Origin: Kosakonia oryziphila
GTDB taxonomy: Bacteria; Pseudomonadota; Gammaproteobacteria; Enterobacterales; Enterobacteriaceae
Direction: 5' to 3'
NCBI RefSeq assembly: GCF_900094795.1
Contig: NZ_FMBC01000051.1
Coordinates: 1 to 32,805, forward strand
Length of the DNA: 32,805 nucleotides
How positions within the stretch are numbered: the stretch's first letter is position 1; each line of letters begins with the position of its first letter. A program made the position numbers and the translations under genes. This document shows positions 25,333-32,288 of the stretch, in pieces. The notes under the pieces are model-generated. The model was given only the letters and a program-made list of their open reading frames with translations, made no database searches and was not told the origin of the DNA.

Positions 25333-26394
25333 ATGAGCCAATTAATTAGCCAAAGCCGCCTTTTTACGCCAGTAGATAGGACTCTTCCTCGCCACGCGAT
25401 GTTTCTACAGACGGATGATGAGAAGTGGCATATCAACCTCTATATGCTGTTTAAAAACCTGCCGAAACCGCGTGGGACGAAAAAAATTTGGTATCAAACT
25501 TGCCAAAGCATGGTGCGGAAGCTTCCTTACGACATCTTTGGAAAGGAGATTCGCGAGATTAGTGCTATTTTGCCTGATGAAATTGTCAAAAATACATGGA
25601 TTTCAGCTCATTCGGCATTAGTGTTGCTTACTCACGGCTCCAGAAATCACAAGCATCTTGAGATTGTTCAGTGGGTCGAACGGTACACAGGTATCCGTCT
25701 GCCACGGCAAAACGGGCTAAGCCGCAGAGAGACAGTTTTTGGTCATAATTTACGTGCGTTCATTGATAATGAGCTACAAAGCATCACATATGGTGATTAC
25801 GAACTGCAATCTCAGTACCGAATGTGTAACGGCAAGTATTACGTCGATTTTGCAGTAAAACATTACAGTAATGGCAAAGAAGATAGCACCAATTATCAAC
25901 TATATCTCATCGAGTTCGACGAAGAAGAACATGCTCTAGCGCCAAACAGGGCCGCCGATTTGCTGAGGGACCACGAAATCAAGCAAGAGGAACCGAGTGC
26001 AGCAATCATCAGGGTCAAACATGATGAAAGCGACAGATGGTTTGAACTTGTGCGTGATTATAATGGGCTGGTTAGCTTCGAAGCCGTATTTTTGTCAGGA
26101 ATTATCACCGCTTGTCGAGCCATCGAGGACGATGTAATCACTATCGATTCATCCTCAGCCAAGAAAGCGTATGATTCTACGTTGAATATGAATGCAGATT
26201 GGCTGCCTTACGAAAGGCAACCGCTACGTGGCATAAAAGAGGCTCTAGACCGATGTGGAATCAGCTACTTCAACGCCAGAACGAAGACAAGCCGCCAATT
26301 GAAAGTCTCGCTGATGTCATTTAGCAGTGTGCTATATCGTTGGCTTCCGGCAAGGGCAGTTGAATACGTTCTTCAAAACCTGAAATCTTGCTAA
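25333..26394 (+). CDS. Putative PD-(D/E)XK-like protein coupled to integrase 2
   Basis: I do not recognise a named family. The 353-residue protein starts two bases after the integrase stop, so it is probably translated with it. The middle part resembles a nuclease of the PD-(D/E)XK/Vsr fold: YYVDFAV (Asp172) followed by LIEFDEEEH (Glu194, Asp196, His200) and then RAADLLRDHEI and AAIIRVKH, the pattern of phage proteins with a MSV199-like or endonuclease-like C-terminus. The N-terminal 150 residues look helical. A role in excision or defence of the element is possible; this assignment is inference. Confidence 0.75.
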   Translation: MSQLISQSRLFTPVDRTLPRHAMFLQTDDEKWHINLYMLFKNLPKPRGTKKIWYQTCQSMVRKLPYDIFGKEIREISAILPDEIVKNTWISAHSALVLLTHGSRNHKHLEIVQWVERYTGIRLPRQNGLSRRETVFGHNLRAFIDNELQSITYGDYELQSQYRMCNGKYYVDFAVKHYSNGKEDSTNYQLYLIEFDEEEHALAPNRAADLLRDHEIKQEEPSAAIIRVKHDESDRWFELVRDYNGLVSFEAVFLSGIITACRAIEDDVITIDSSSAKKAYDSTLNMNADWLPYERQPLRGIKEALDRCGISYFNARTKTSRQLKVSLMSFSSVLYRWLPARAVEYVLQNLKSC

Positions 26395-26432
26395 CCGTTT
26401 CGACTAAAGTTACATAGAAACGTCGATACTGC

Positions 26433-26465
26433 GGGGATTACGGTGTGCTGAAACGCCGTAACCCC
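26433..26465 (+). terminator. Hairpin after the nuclease-like gene
   Basis: GGGGATTACGGTG (26433-26445) pairs with CGCCGTAACCCC (26454-26465) with one bulge and a G-T pair, 39 bases after the gene stop. No T-run follows, so termination efficiency is uncertain. Confidence 0.6.
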
Positions 26466-26565
26466 CAAAACCTACCGCAACATAGCCCTATAGCCTCTAT
26501 AAATGTATAAGGATTCAGTTGTCAAAGGTGATTTATTTCAAAGTAAAGGCTGACCACATCAACCT

Positions 26566-26925
26566 TTTTGGCAGATCTAACACCATCGAAAAAGTGTCAC
26601 CCTGCATGGCCAATAATCCTTTCTCTCGCCGGTATAAGCAACGTGTTAACCACCCACAGGAGGCACTATGTTTATACGAGATGTAATCATTCCAGCACTG
26701 GTAACTGGCTTGGTTGCCTTTGCAACAGCATTACTTGAATCAATCATCAAAATGTTTACACCACCGGACATTTCTGCAATCTAACCAACCACTTTCCCCC
26801 TGCCAATAACCATGCCCTAAAGATCTGCCACCAACGCAACTATGGAATGCCCTTTCAGGTCATGCCACAGGATTGTTTTGGCGTTTTGGCAGGTCTTTGC
26901 AGCATAGCATGATCTATTGGCAGGG
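26566..26925. repeat. Cluster of inverted TTGGCAG repeats before the serine recombinase
   Basis: TTGGCAG occurs in both directions: TTTTGGCAGATCT (+) at 26566-26578, CCCTGCCAATA (-) at 26798-26808, AGATCTGCCA (-) at 26821-26830, TTTTGGCAGGTCTTT (+) at 26884-26898 and TATTGGCAGGG (+) at 26915-26925. The outer pair 26798-26808 / 26915-26925 is a perfect 11-bp inverted repeat and brackets a second pair, ending 12 bases before the recombinase start. They may be res-type sites, recombinase operators or ends of an invertible segment that holds the 38-codon gene. Confidence 0.6.
26668..26784 (+). CDS. 38-residue hydrophobic membrane peptide
   Basis: ATG at 26668 is preceded by a strong AGGAGG (26658-26663). 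The product has one long hydrophobic segment (VIIPALVTGLVAFATALL, residues 6-23) after a charged start (MFIRD), then IIKMF and a polar tail, so it is a single-span membrane peptide. It is flanked by inverted TTGGCAGATCT copies. Small membrane peptides of this type are often type I toxins or holin-like; I see no antisense RNA promoter to support that. Function unknown. Confidence 0.6.
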   Translation: MFIRDVIIPALVTGLVAFATALLESIIKMFTPPDISAI

Positions 26926-26937
26926 TAAGGAGCTCAC

Positions 26938-27516
26938 ATGGCTACTGTCGGCTACGCCAGGGTGTCTACCACCGGGCAAAGTTTGGATACACAGCTCGAA
27001 GCATTATCCGGCTGCGAAAAGATATTCAAAGAAAAGATAAGCGGGGCAAAAGATGACAGGCCTGAGTTACAAGCAATGCTGGAGTTCGTCCGGGAAGGCG
27101 ACACAGTGCAGGTAACGAAACTTGACCGCCTCGCTCGTAACACCCGTCATCTGCTGGAAGTATCGGAGTATCTGCAAGGTAAGGGGGTGGCTCTTAACAT
27201 TCTCAACATCGGCATCAACACATCCACACCAACAGGCAAGCTCATGCTGACCATGATCGGTGCTATCGCGACATTCGAACGCGAAATGATGCTGGAACGA
27301 CAAGCCGAAGGGATCGCACTGGCGAAGCTCAAAGGCAAATACAAAGGCCGGAAAGCCACCGCCAGAAGCAAATCGCAAGAGGTTATAGCCTTGTTAGAGA
27401 AAGGATTTAGTAAGCCAGAAATATCTCGTCAATTGGGGATAGGTATCACCAGCATTTATCGCATCATCCGGGTAAACAGGCCCGATTTACTGGAGAACAA
27501 GAATTGCAACGACTAA
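26938..27516 (+). CDS. Serine recombinase, resolvase/invertase family
   Basis: The 192-residue protein is a standard small serine recombinase: catalytic Ser10 in YARVSTTGQSLDTQ, KLDRLARNTRHLLE, the FEREMMLERQAEGI stretch of the long E helix, and a C-terminal Hin-type helix-turn-helix (FSKPEISRQLGIGITSIYRI). It would invert or resolve DNA between sites of its own; candidate sites lie directly upstream. Its last 13 bases overlap the start of the exported-protein gene. ATG is preceded by AAGGAG. Confidence 0.95.
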   Translation: MATVGYARVSTTGQSLDTQLEALSGCEKIFKEKISGAKDDRPELQAMLEFVREGDTVQVTKLDRLARNTRHLLEVSEYLQGKGVALNILNIGINTSTPTGKLMLTMIGAIATFEREMMLERQAEGIALAKLKGKYKGRKATARSKSQEVIALLEKGFSKPEISRQLGIGITSIYRIIRVNRPDLLENKNCND

Positions 27517-27818
27517 AGGGATATCTGCTTCTGGCTCTACTTTATAGCGTAAATACGCTTGCAGCACCGCCCATCAACGTATGGCTTCGTTGTGCAAACG
27601 GAGTCCATGCAACGATTAAAGATAACGTCCTGACCGCCGAGGGAGTAATGGCTTTGCCCTTTGAGCACATAGAAAACGAGACTGACCAAAACATCACCCT
27701 CGTCTTCGCAGATACCCACACCGAGGCAAAAGTACAAATCCGATATAGCGGACCCGCATTCTACCTCAAGGATACTGACGGTAGCTGGGCTCCGTGTACT
27801 GCAACCAAAATTCCCTAA
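27504..27818 (+). CDS. Exported hypothetical protein A, TTG start
   Basis: The 104-residue product starts at TTG (27504), inside the end of the serine recombinase gene, and has a signal peptide (MQRLKGYLLLALLYSVNTLAA, cleavage near residue 21). The mature part has two cysteines (LRCANG and APCTAT) at its two ends and looks like a small beta-sandwich. It resembles the next protein: L-(R/N)-C near the start, V-x-x-TI, A-K-V/I-Q-(I/T) in the middle and YL-x-D-x-G-x-W-x-x-C at the end. Function unknown. Confidence 0.7.
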   Translation: MQRLKGYLLLALLYSVNTLAAPPINVWLRCANGVHATIKDNVLTAEGVMALPFEHIENETDQNITLVFADTHTEAKVQIRYSGPAFYLKDTDGSWAPCTATKIP

Positions 27819-27843
27819 CAACTCAGCTTTTAAGGAAAACGCT

Positions 27844-28182
27844 ATGAAAATACTGACACAGGCTTTAACAAGTATGTTATTGCTTTCCGTGTCCAGCCTC
27901 GCCACAGCATCGTCTTTGGAAGATCAAGTTATTGACCTAAATTGTCCTAGCAATGTCAGAGGCACGATTCACATGAATAATTCTTGGCAGGATGGCTACT
28001 TCACGGTTCGAGGTTTCGGGACTCTTGCCCTTAGAACATTCGAACAACAAGACCGGGAACGGGCCGTACTCACGTTCAGTAACGGTGATGTGAGAGCCAA
28101 AATTCAGACATGGGTCAAGGATAACGTCATTCGTTTCTATCTGTGGGATCAGGGTAATTGGAGAGCCTGCGACTGGAAGTAG
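27844..28182 (+). CDS. Exported hypothetical protein B
   Basis: The 112-residue product has a signal peptide (MKILTQALTSMLLLSVSSLATA, cleavage near residue 22) and a mature part with two cysteines (DLNCPSN and RACDWK) in the same places as protein A, from which it is separated by 25 bases. The two are likely paralogues from a tandem duplication. Their place in island 2, after the recombinase, is unexplained; periplasmic partner proteins or inhibitors are possible. AAGGAAAACGCT precedes the ATG. Confidence 0.8.
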   Translation: MKILTQALTSMLLLSVSSLATASSLEDQVIDLNCPSNVRGTIHMNNSWQDGYFTVRGFGTLALRTFEQQDRERAVLTFSNGDVRAKIQTWVKDNVIRFYLWDQGNWRACDWK

Positions 28183-28339
28183 TAACGCCATGACCAAATG
28201 AATTCAGCTTCCAGTTAGGGAGTTGAATTCACGTCCTAATTCTCATTTTCATCATCACTAACATTTTGAAACAAACCTCTTACCGATCTATTGCTAACCA
28301 CATGAATATGATCATAAAATGTTCATGCTAGTACCTAGG

Positions 28340-28541
28340 AGAGAACTTCTCGCAAAAGCTTGATGGTCTGCTTGTCAGCCGTCGTGGAGGTTTCGGCCTC
28401 TAATCTCTCCCCCACACGACGCATGCCGCGCTTACGCAGTGTTCCACGCGTTACGATGCTACGCATCACCGACGCTCTGGTTCGTACTGGGACAGCTTGG
28501 ATTGCTGGGATTGTGGCGAGAGGACGTCACGCTGTGACGTC
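28340..28541 (+). ncRNA. Candidate retron msr-msd RNA
   Basis: The 450-base gap before the retron genes is full of inverted repeats. CTTCTCGC (28346-28353) pairs with GCGAGAGG (28516-28523), as the a1/a2 ends of a retron RNA would. Inside are CGTCGTG / CACGACG (28380-28386, 28415-28421) enclosing GAGG / CCTC with a TTTCGG loop, which resembles msr stem-loops, and GATGC / GCATC further on. GACGTCAC / GTGACGTC (28523-28530, 28534-28541) forms a strong hairpin at the right edge. The exact RNA ends and the branching G cannot be fixed by eye. Confidence 0.55.
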
Positions 28542-28579
28542 GAAAACTGGGGTTAATTGCTGAACATCTCTTATTCCTG

Positions 28580-28624
28580 TCAGTTCAGGCGAGACTGGTG
28601 GCCATGTTGGTCATCGGGAACTGA
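28580..28624 (+). promoter_or_regulatory. Leader hairpin before the retron accessory gene
   Basis: TCAGTTC (28580-28586) pairs with GAACTGA (28618-28624), and the Shine-Dalgarno AAGGAG of the next gene starts two bases later. The stem may end the ncRNA or affect translation of the accessory gene. Between the msr-msd candidate and this hairpin no other structure is obvious. Confidence 0.4.
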
Positions 28625-28639
28625 AAAGGAGATGTAATT

Positions 28640-28843
28640 ATGGGTCGCAAGACACGTAAGAAGTACCGGACTAGTGTTCAGCAAACGTTTTGTGCGAATG
28701 ACCGTTCCAAGGGTTTTTTCAAGGGTGTAGCCAAGTATCTACTCGGTCTATTCATCCGCGAGATCATCTCGGAGGTTTTTCATTCTGATGGCGTTGCTTC
28801 CGTCTGGTCATCCATCAAGGATTTAATCCAATGGAGGCCATAA
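28640..28843 (+). CDS. 67-residue retron accessory protein
   Basis: The small protein lies between the ncRNA and the reverse transcriptase gene and has a good ribosome site (AAGGAG, nine bases before the ATG). The N-terminus is very basic (MGRKTRKKYR), followed by a long amphipathic, partly hydrophobic stretch (GFFKGVAKYLLGLFIREIISEVF, given here as residues 25-47) and a short tail ending QWRP. In retrons a gene in this place is typically the effector or a regulatory partner held in check by the RT-msDNA complex. The sequence matches no effector family I know; a membrane-acting or DNA-binding role is open. Confidence 0.8.
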   Translation: MGRKTRKKYRTSVQQTFCANDRSKGFFKGVAKYLLGLFIREIISEVFHSDGVASVWSSIKDLIQWRP

Positions 28844-28861
28844 AAGATAGGACCAACAACG

Positions 28862-29821
28862 ATGATAAGCACAAAACGTTCCTCTAGTCTTCATAGTTCC
28901 CCCAAGCTTTACCCTCTGAACCAATCTCCTCTTTTTAAGCTGAAATCAAAAAAGAAACTATTAGAAATCATAGGCTTATCAAAAAAACAAGCAGATAAAC
29001 TCATGCTTGATTCTGCGTACAAAGAATTCGAAAACGATGCAGGAAGAGCAATTCAGGAACCAATTGCACAACTAAAAGCAGTGCACAAACGGATTGGTGC
29101 ATTATTGAGTAGGATTGAATTACCCCCCTATCTGCATTCCGGACGGAAAAAGCATTCAACGCTGACCAATGCAAAATGTCACAGGCATGCAACTGAACTT
29201 TTGAAACTCGACATTCACAAGTTTTTCCCTTCAACTAAAGCAGCAAAAGTTTACAAAGCATTTGCTGAAAAATTTGAAATGTCGCCTGATGTGGCTTACC
29301 TGATGACTAATCTCGTAACCTTTGCAGGAAAAGTACCCACAGGTAGCCCAATAAGCATGGCAATGGCTTTTTGGGCTAACAGAGACATGTTCGACACTCT
29401 TAGCGAACTTGCTTCCTCAAACAACCTAGTATTTACAGCATATGTTGACGATGTAGCATTTTCTGGGTCGAAAATACCAAAAGGTTTTGCTGCCCAAGCT
29501 AAAAAATGCATTAAATCTTATGGGCTTACATCTAAAGACAAAAAAGAACGATTTTATCAATCATCAGAGGGAAAACTTCTTACAGGGATAGTGATTCAGG
29601 ATGGAGAGCTAAAGGTTCGCTGGGCACACAATAATTCAATTCGTAAAGAATTTGCTGACTTGGCTAAAGTAAAGGATAACTCGGCAAAAATTATTCATCT
29701 AGAGAAGCTCGCAGGTAAGTTGCACGCAGCCGGTCAAGTAGATTTTCGACAGAAAGATAAAGCCCGTTTTTTCACACAGCAACTCAAAGCAGCCAAGAAG
29801 CAATCAACAGAGAGCAGCTAG
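28862..29821 (+). CDS. Retron reverse transcriptase
   Basis: The 319-residue protein would make msDNA from the neighbouring RNA by priming from a 2'-OH of that RNA. It has the retron-specific motifs: NAxxH (Asn103-His107, NAKCH), the first catalytic Asp (Asp117, KLDIHKFFP), YxDD (Tyr194-Asp197, YVDD) and a VTG-like LTG (240-242). The N-terminal LKSKKKLLEIIGLSKKQADKL segment is also typical. It starts 18 bases after the accessory gene stop. Composition is AT- and Lys-rich, unlike the island 1 genes. Retrons act as anti-phage systems, so this one probably guards the element or host. Its type is unassigned. Confidence 0.93.
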   Translation: MISTKRSSSLHSSPKLYPLNQSPLFKLKSKKKLLEIIGLSKKQADKLMLDSAYKEFENDAGRAIQEPIAQLKAVHKRIGALLSRIELPPYLHSGRKKHSTLTNAKCHRHATELLKLDIHKFFPSTKAAKVYKAFAEKFEMSPDVAYLMTNLVTFAGKVPTGSPISMAMAFWANRDMFDTLSELASSNNLVFTAYVDDVAFSGSKIPKGFAAQAKKCIKSYGLTSKDKKERFYQSSEGKLLTGIVIQDGELKVRWAHNNSIRKEFADLAKVKDNSAKIIHLEKLAGKLHAAGQVDFRQKDKARFFTQQLKAAKKQSTESS

Positions 29822-29922
29822 GGCTATTGATCGTAGATAGTTGGGTGTGCCATACTGCTGTGACATTGATTCCCGCTACATTGCTCAAAGAATCAGACAG
29901 TTAGAATTTGGTGTCGCTCTCA

Positions 29923-29936
29923 GCCAGCTCCACCAA
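29923..29936 (+). repeat. Distal attachment site (tmRNA 3' tail copy)
   Basis: GCCAGCTCCACCA plus A, 14 bases identical to 6120-6133 of ssrA. It lies just after the retron and before a terminator-like hairpin (29944-29976). It is the only exact copy and so the best candidate for attR. No integrase follows within this window, so beyond it may be flanking chromosome or older accessory DNA. Confidence 0.75.
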
Positions 29937-29943
29937 TTAAAAC

Positions 29944-29976
29944 AAGGGGTTACGTGAAAGCGTAGCCCCTTTTTTA
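29944..29976 (+). terminator. Terminator after the distal att copy
   Basis: AAGGGGTTACG (29944-29954) pairs with CGTAGCCCCTT (29961-29971) with one G-T pair, followed by Ts to 29976. It may end transcription from the retron. Confidence 0.85.
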
Positions 29977-30065
29977 TAGACAATGTCCACTTTGCGTCCA
30001 TCCGCTTAAACTTTTTATAACGTTTGTTCGTTAGATTGGTTTTTATCAAATAGGATTGATTGCCC

Positions 30066-31106
30066 ATGAGTAACGCCCCTACACCAGAGCTTGATGCTGA
30101 AAAGCTATACGAAAACGCCAAAGCCTCTATCCAGCTAGGTATTGAAGACTTCCAGATATCCCAAAAAGATGAAAATGATGGTGGTAATCCCGCTAGGGCT
30201 TTGTCATCAGTAAGGAATCTTTTTGCCGGAATGATGCTCCTTTTCAAGTACAAACTAGCTAATTCTGTTGATACTCCTGAGGATGCTTATCGTTTAATTC
30301 ACATTCCCCCTAAGAATATTTTACCAAGACCTGATGGTTCTGGTGGTATTGAGTGGAAACCAGAAGATAAATTTCTGAAAGACAAAACCATTGATGTCTC
30401 TGATATTGAGGCTCGTTTCAAGACTTTTGAGGTTAATGTTGACTGGGGTACGATCGGAAAATTACGTGACTGTCGTAATCACTTAGAACATTTACACCCA
30501 CAGAATACACTCGGCGAACTAGCTGGTTTTGTTGCTAATTTATTCCCCGTACTAACAGATTTCATCAATGATGAACTAGAAATGTCCCCCCAAAATGTTT
30601 TGGGTTCTTCATGGGAAATTATGCTTGCACACCAAACTTTCTATAATAAGCAGTTGGCGGAATGTGAAACCTCTTGGTTAGATGCGGGAATTCCTGCTGG
30701 GATGCAAGAGTTCTTACAAAATTGTACATGTAGTGAATGTGGCTCCAGACTTTTGAAAGCTTCACCGAAGAGTCTTGAACAAGGATATACAGTCGAATCA
30801 GATGAAGATGATTTTGAGTATTGCTGTATATCTTGCGGTGAACATGCTCCTATCGCACCCTTATTGCTAGATTCATTTGAGCATGAATTCTTCTATTGGC
30901 CACCAGATGGAGATGAGCCAACTTACGAGCAGTGTCAAAACTGTGCTCACGACACCTATGTTATAGCTGAAGGTAGTTGCCGCTGGTGCAATGACGAGTT
31001 GGACTATAAATACTGCAAGTATTGTGAGGAACTATTACAGCAGGATGATCAAGGTAATGGAGGACTATGTGGTTCCTGTAACTACAGACTTCATAAAGAT
31101 GATTAA
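30066..31106 (+). CDS. HEPN-like protein with C-terminal zinc ribbons
   Basis: The 346-residue product (from ATG 30066; a TTG two codons earlier is less likely) has two parts. Residues 1-215 are helical and contain RDCRNHLEH (residues 134-142), where RNHLEH (Arg137-His142) is a match to the Rx4H motif of HEPN ribonucleases. The last third is packed with paired cysteines: CTCSEC (220-), CCISC, CQNC, CRWC, CKYC and CGSC, enough for about three zinc-binding modules. I do not recognise the protein. HEPN proteins are often RNases in toxin-antitoxin or abortive-infection systems; that role here is inference. Confidence 0.8.
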   Translation: MSNAPTPELDAEKLYENAKASIQLGIEDFQISQKDENDGGNPARALSSVRNLFAGMMLLFKYKLANSVDTPEDAYRLIHIPPKNILPRPDGSGGIEWKPEDKFLKDKTIDVSDIEARFKTFEVNVDWGTIGKLRDCRNHLEHLHPQNTLGELAGFVANLFPVLTDFINDELEMSPQNVLGSSWEIMLAHQTFYNKQLAECETSWLDAGIPAGMQEFLQNCTCSECGSRLLKASPKSLEQGYTVESDEDDFEYCCISCGEHAPIAPLLLDSFEHEFFYWPPDGDEPTYEQCQNCAHDTYVIAEGSCRWCNDELDYKYCKYCEELLQQDDQGNGGLCGSCNYRLHKDD

Positions 31107-31360
31107 TTAGTTTTTATTGCTTGCATTTCATGCATTATAAAACAGTGAGTTAAGTCACGCTTTCATTATTAATGCTGATAAAATGGTGACAACGTAGGAA
31201 CATCTCTTTTAGTTAAGGTCACACTCAAGCCCGGACTCACCCCACACAATCACCGAATTTGACAATAAGAGTTTTTTGGGCTTATGAATGGTACATCTTG
31301 ATTTTAGATTGAATACTGAGAAAGAAATTACTAGTATTAGGATGAGCCAAGAGAACGCTA

Positions 31361-32041
31361 ATGTCTACTTCAGAACTCTTTCGTTTGACCGAAGGAAATA
31401 TTAAGTCACTTCGACTTCTCTCCCCAATAGAAGTCGATAGTATTATATCCAACTGTTCGAAATTAATTGCATTTCAACGCCACCATGCACTAATTGAATA
31501 TGTCATTTATAATTACAATTCGCTCAACGACTTTTTTGTAAAAAAAGCAATGGAATATACATCTATTGAACTTAACGATCTAGGCTATCCTTTCGACAAT
31601 TTACTTCTAGAATCAAATGCATTAATTTTTAATTTCCTCACATCGGCCAGGACCTTTATAGATCATATGCAAGCAAATATACATAAAAGTGATGACGAAA
31701 AAGGAACAAAAATTTCTTTTTTCAAAGAAATTACCGCTCATGAGTTTGACAGTAAATTTTCATATAAATTTATGGGCAAACTTAGGAACTATGTTCAACA
31801 TTGCGGCATGCCTCCTATAAACTACAACATAAGTAAAAATTATGAAGAAATTAATATCCTAAGCACCACTTTAAACGCAATGTTCAACTGGGATGCACTT
31901 TTAAAAGAATATGATAGTTGGGGTTCCCATGTAATACCTCAACTCAAGGCACAAACGCCGGAGTTTTCCGTTTTCATCGTGATGAACGAATTACATTTAT
32001 TCATTGATCAAGGTTTATATAACATATACAAAGCAAGATAA
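31361..32041 (+). CDS. HEPN-like protein, likely 3'-truncated by frameshift
   Basis: The 226-residue product has a HEPN-type signature: RNYVQH (Arg142-His147) after a helical region rich in aromatic and Leu residues (LLLESNALIFNFLTSARTFIDHM). The protein is AT-rich and charged. Its frame ends at 32041, but an open frame one base over continues for about 80 codons without a start or ribosome site. The two frames read as if one protein were split near 32030 (NIYKA then QDNFLETLKAK). No known family is recognised beyond the motif. Confidence 0.7.
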   Translation: MSTSELFRLTEGNIKSLRLLSPIEVDSIISNCSKLIAFQRHHALIEYVIYNYNSLNDFFVKKAMEYTSIELNDLGYPFDNLLLESNALIFNFLTSARTFIDHMQANIHKSDDEKGTKISFFKEITAHEFDSKFSYKFMGKLRNYVQHCGMPPINYNISKNYEEINILSTTLNAMFNWDALLKEYDSWGSHVIPQLKAQTPEFSVFIVMNELHLFIDQGLYNIYKAR

Positions 32042-32288
32042 CTTTTTAGAAACATTAAAGGCAAAACAAGAAATATTATCCACGATTAATCAAGGTGAAG
32101 GATATTATCTTAATGATTATGCAATGGGAAAAATAACGCTGCAGGATGAAAGCATAAAAATAAATCTATCAACAATACCGGCATCTTTATTGAAAAAGAT
32201 AGACACGTTCTCAAAAATTGAACTTCTCCTAGAACGCCATAAAGCAACAGAGTTTTTTGATTATAATAGCTTAAAAGAAATCATCTAA
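32004..32288 (+). pseudogene. Downstream fragment of the HEPN-like gene (frameshifted)
   Basis: The open frame overlaps the end of the HEPN-like gene and codes for a charged helical stretch (DNFLETLKAKQEILSTINQGEGYY, then IKINLSTIPASLLKKIDTF, LLERHKATEFF). The only possible start is a TTG inside the upstream gene without a Shine-Dalgarno. I read it as the C-terminal part of a protein of about 305 residues split by a one-base indel near 32030. A natural -1/+1 shift is possible but no slippery heptamer is obvious. If the upstream gene is complete, this could be a separate coupled ORF. Confidence 0.5.

Larger units (their letters stand above)
23545..29935. mobile_element. Integrative island 2 (integrase, serine recombinase, retron)
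   Basis: The segment lies between the degenerate tmRNA-tail copy and an exact 14-bp copy at 29923-29936. It opens with its own tyrosine integrase and carries a nuclease-like protein, a serine recombinase, small exported proteins and a retron. It has the size and composition of a small satellite element. The limits rest on the repeats and are inferred; the right limit could instead be an inner junction with a further element. Confidence 0.55.

Noticed and set aside
28360-28563. 67-codon frame in the retron leader region
   Set aside because: The region is dense with stem-loops expected of msr-msd RNA, and the frame has no ribosome site. A structured RNA explains it better.
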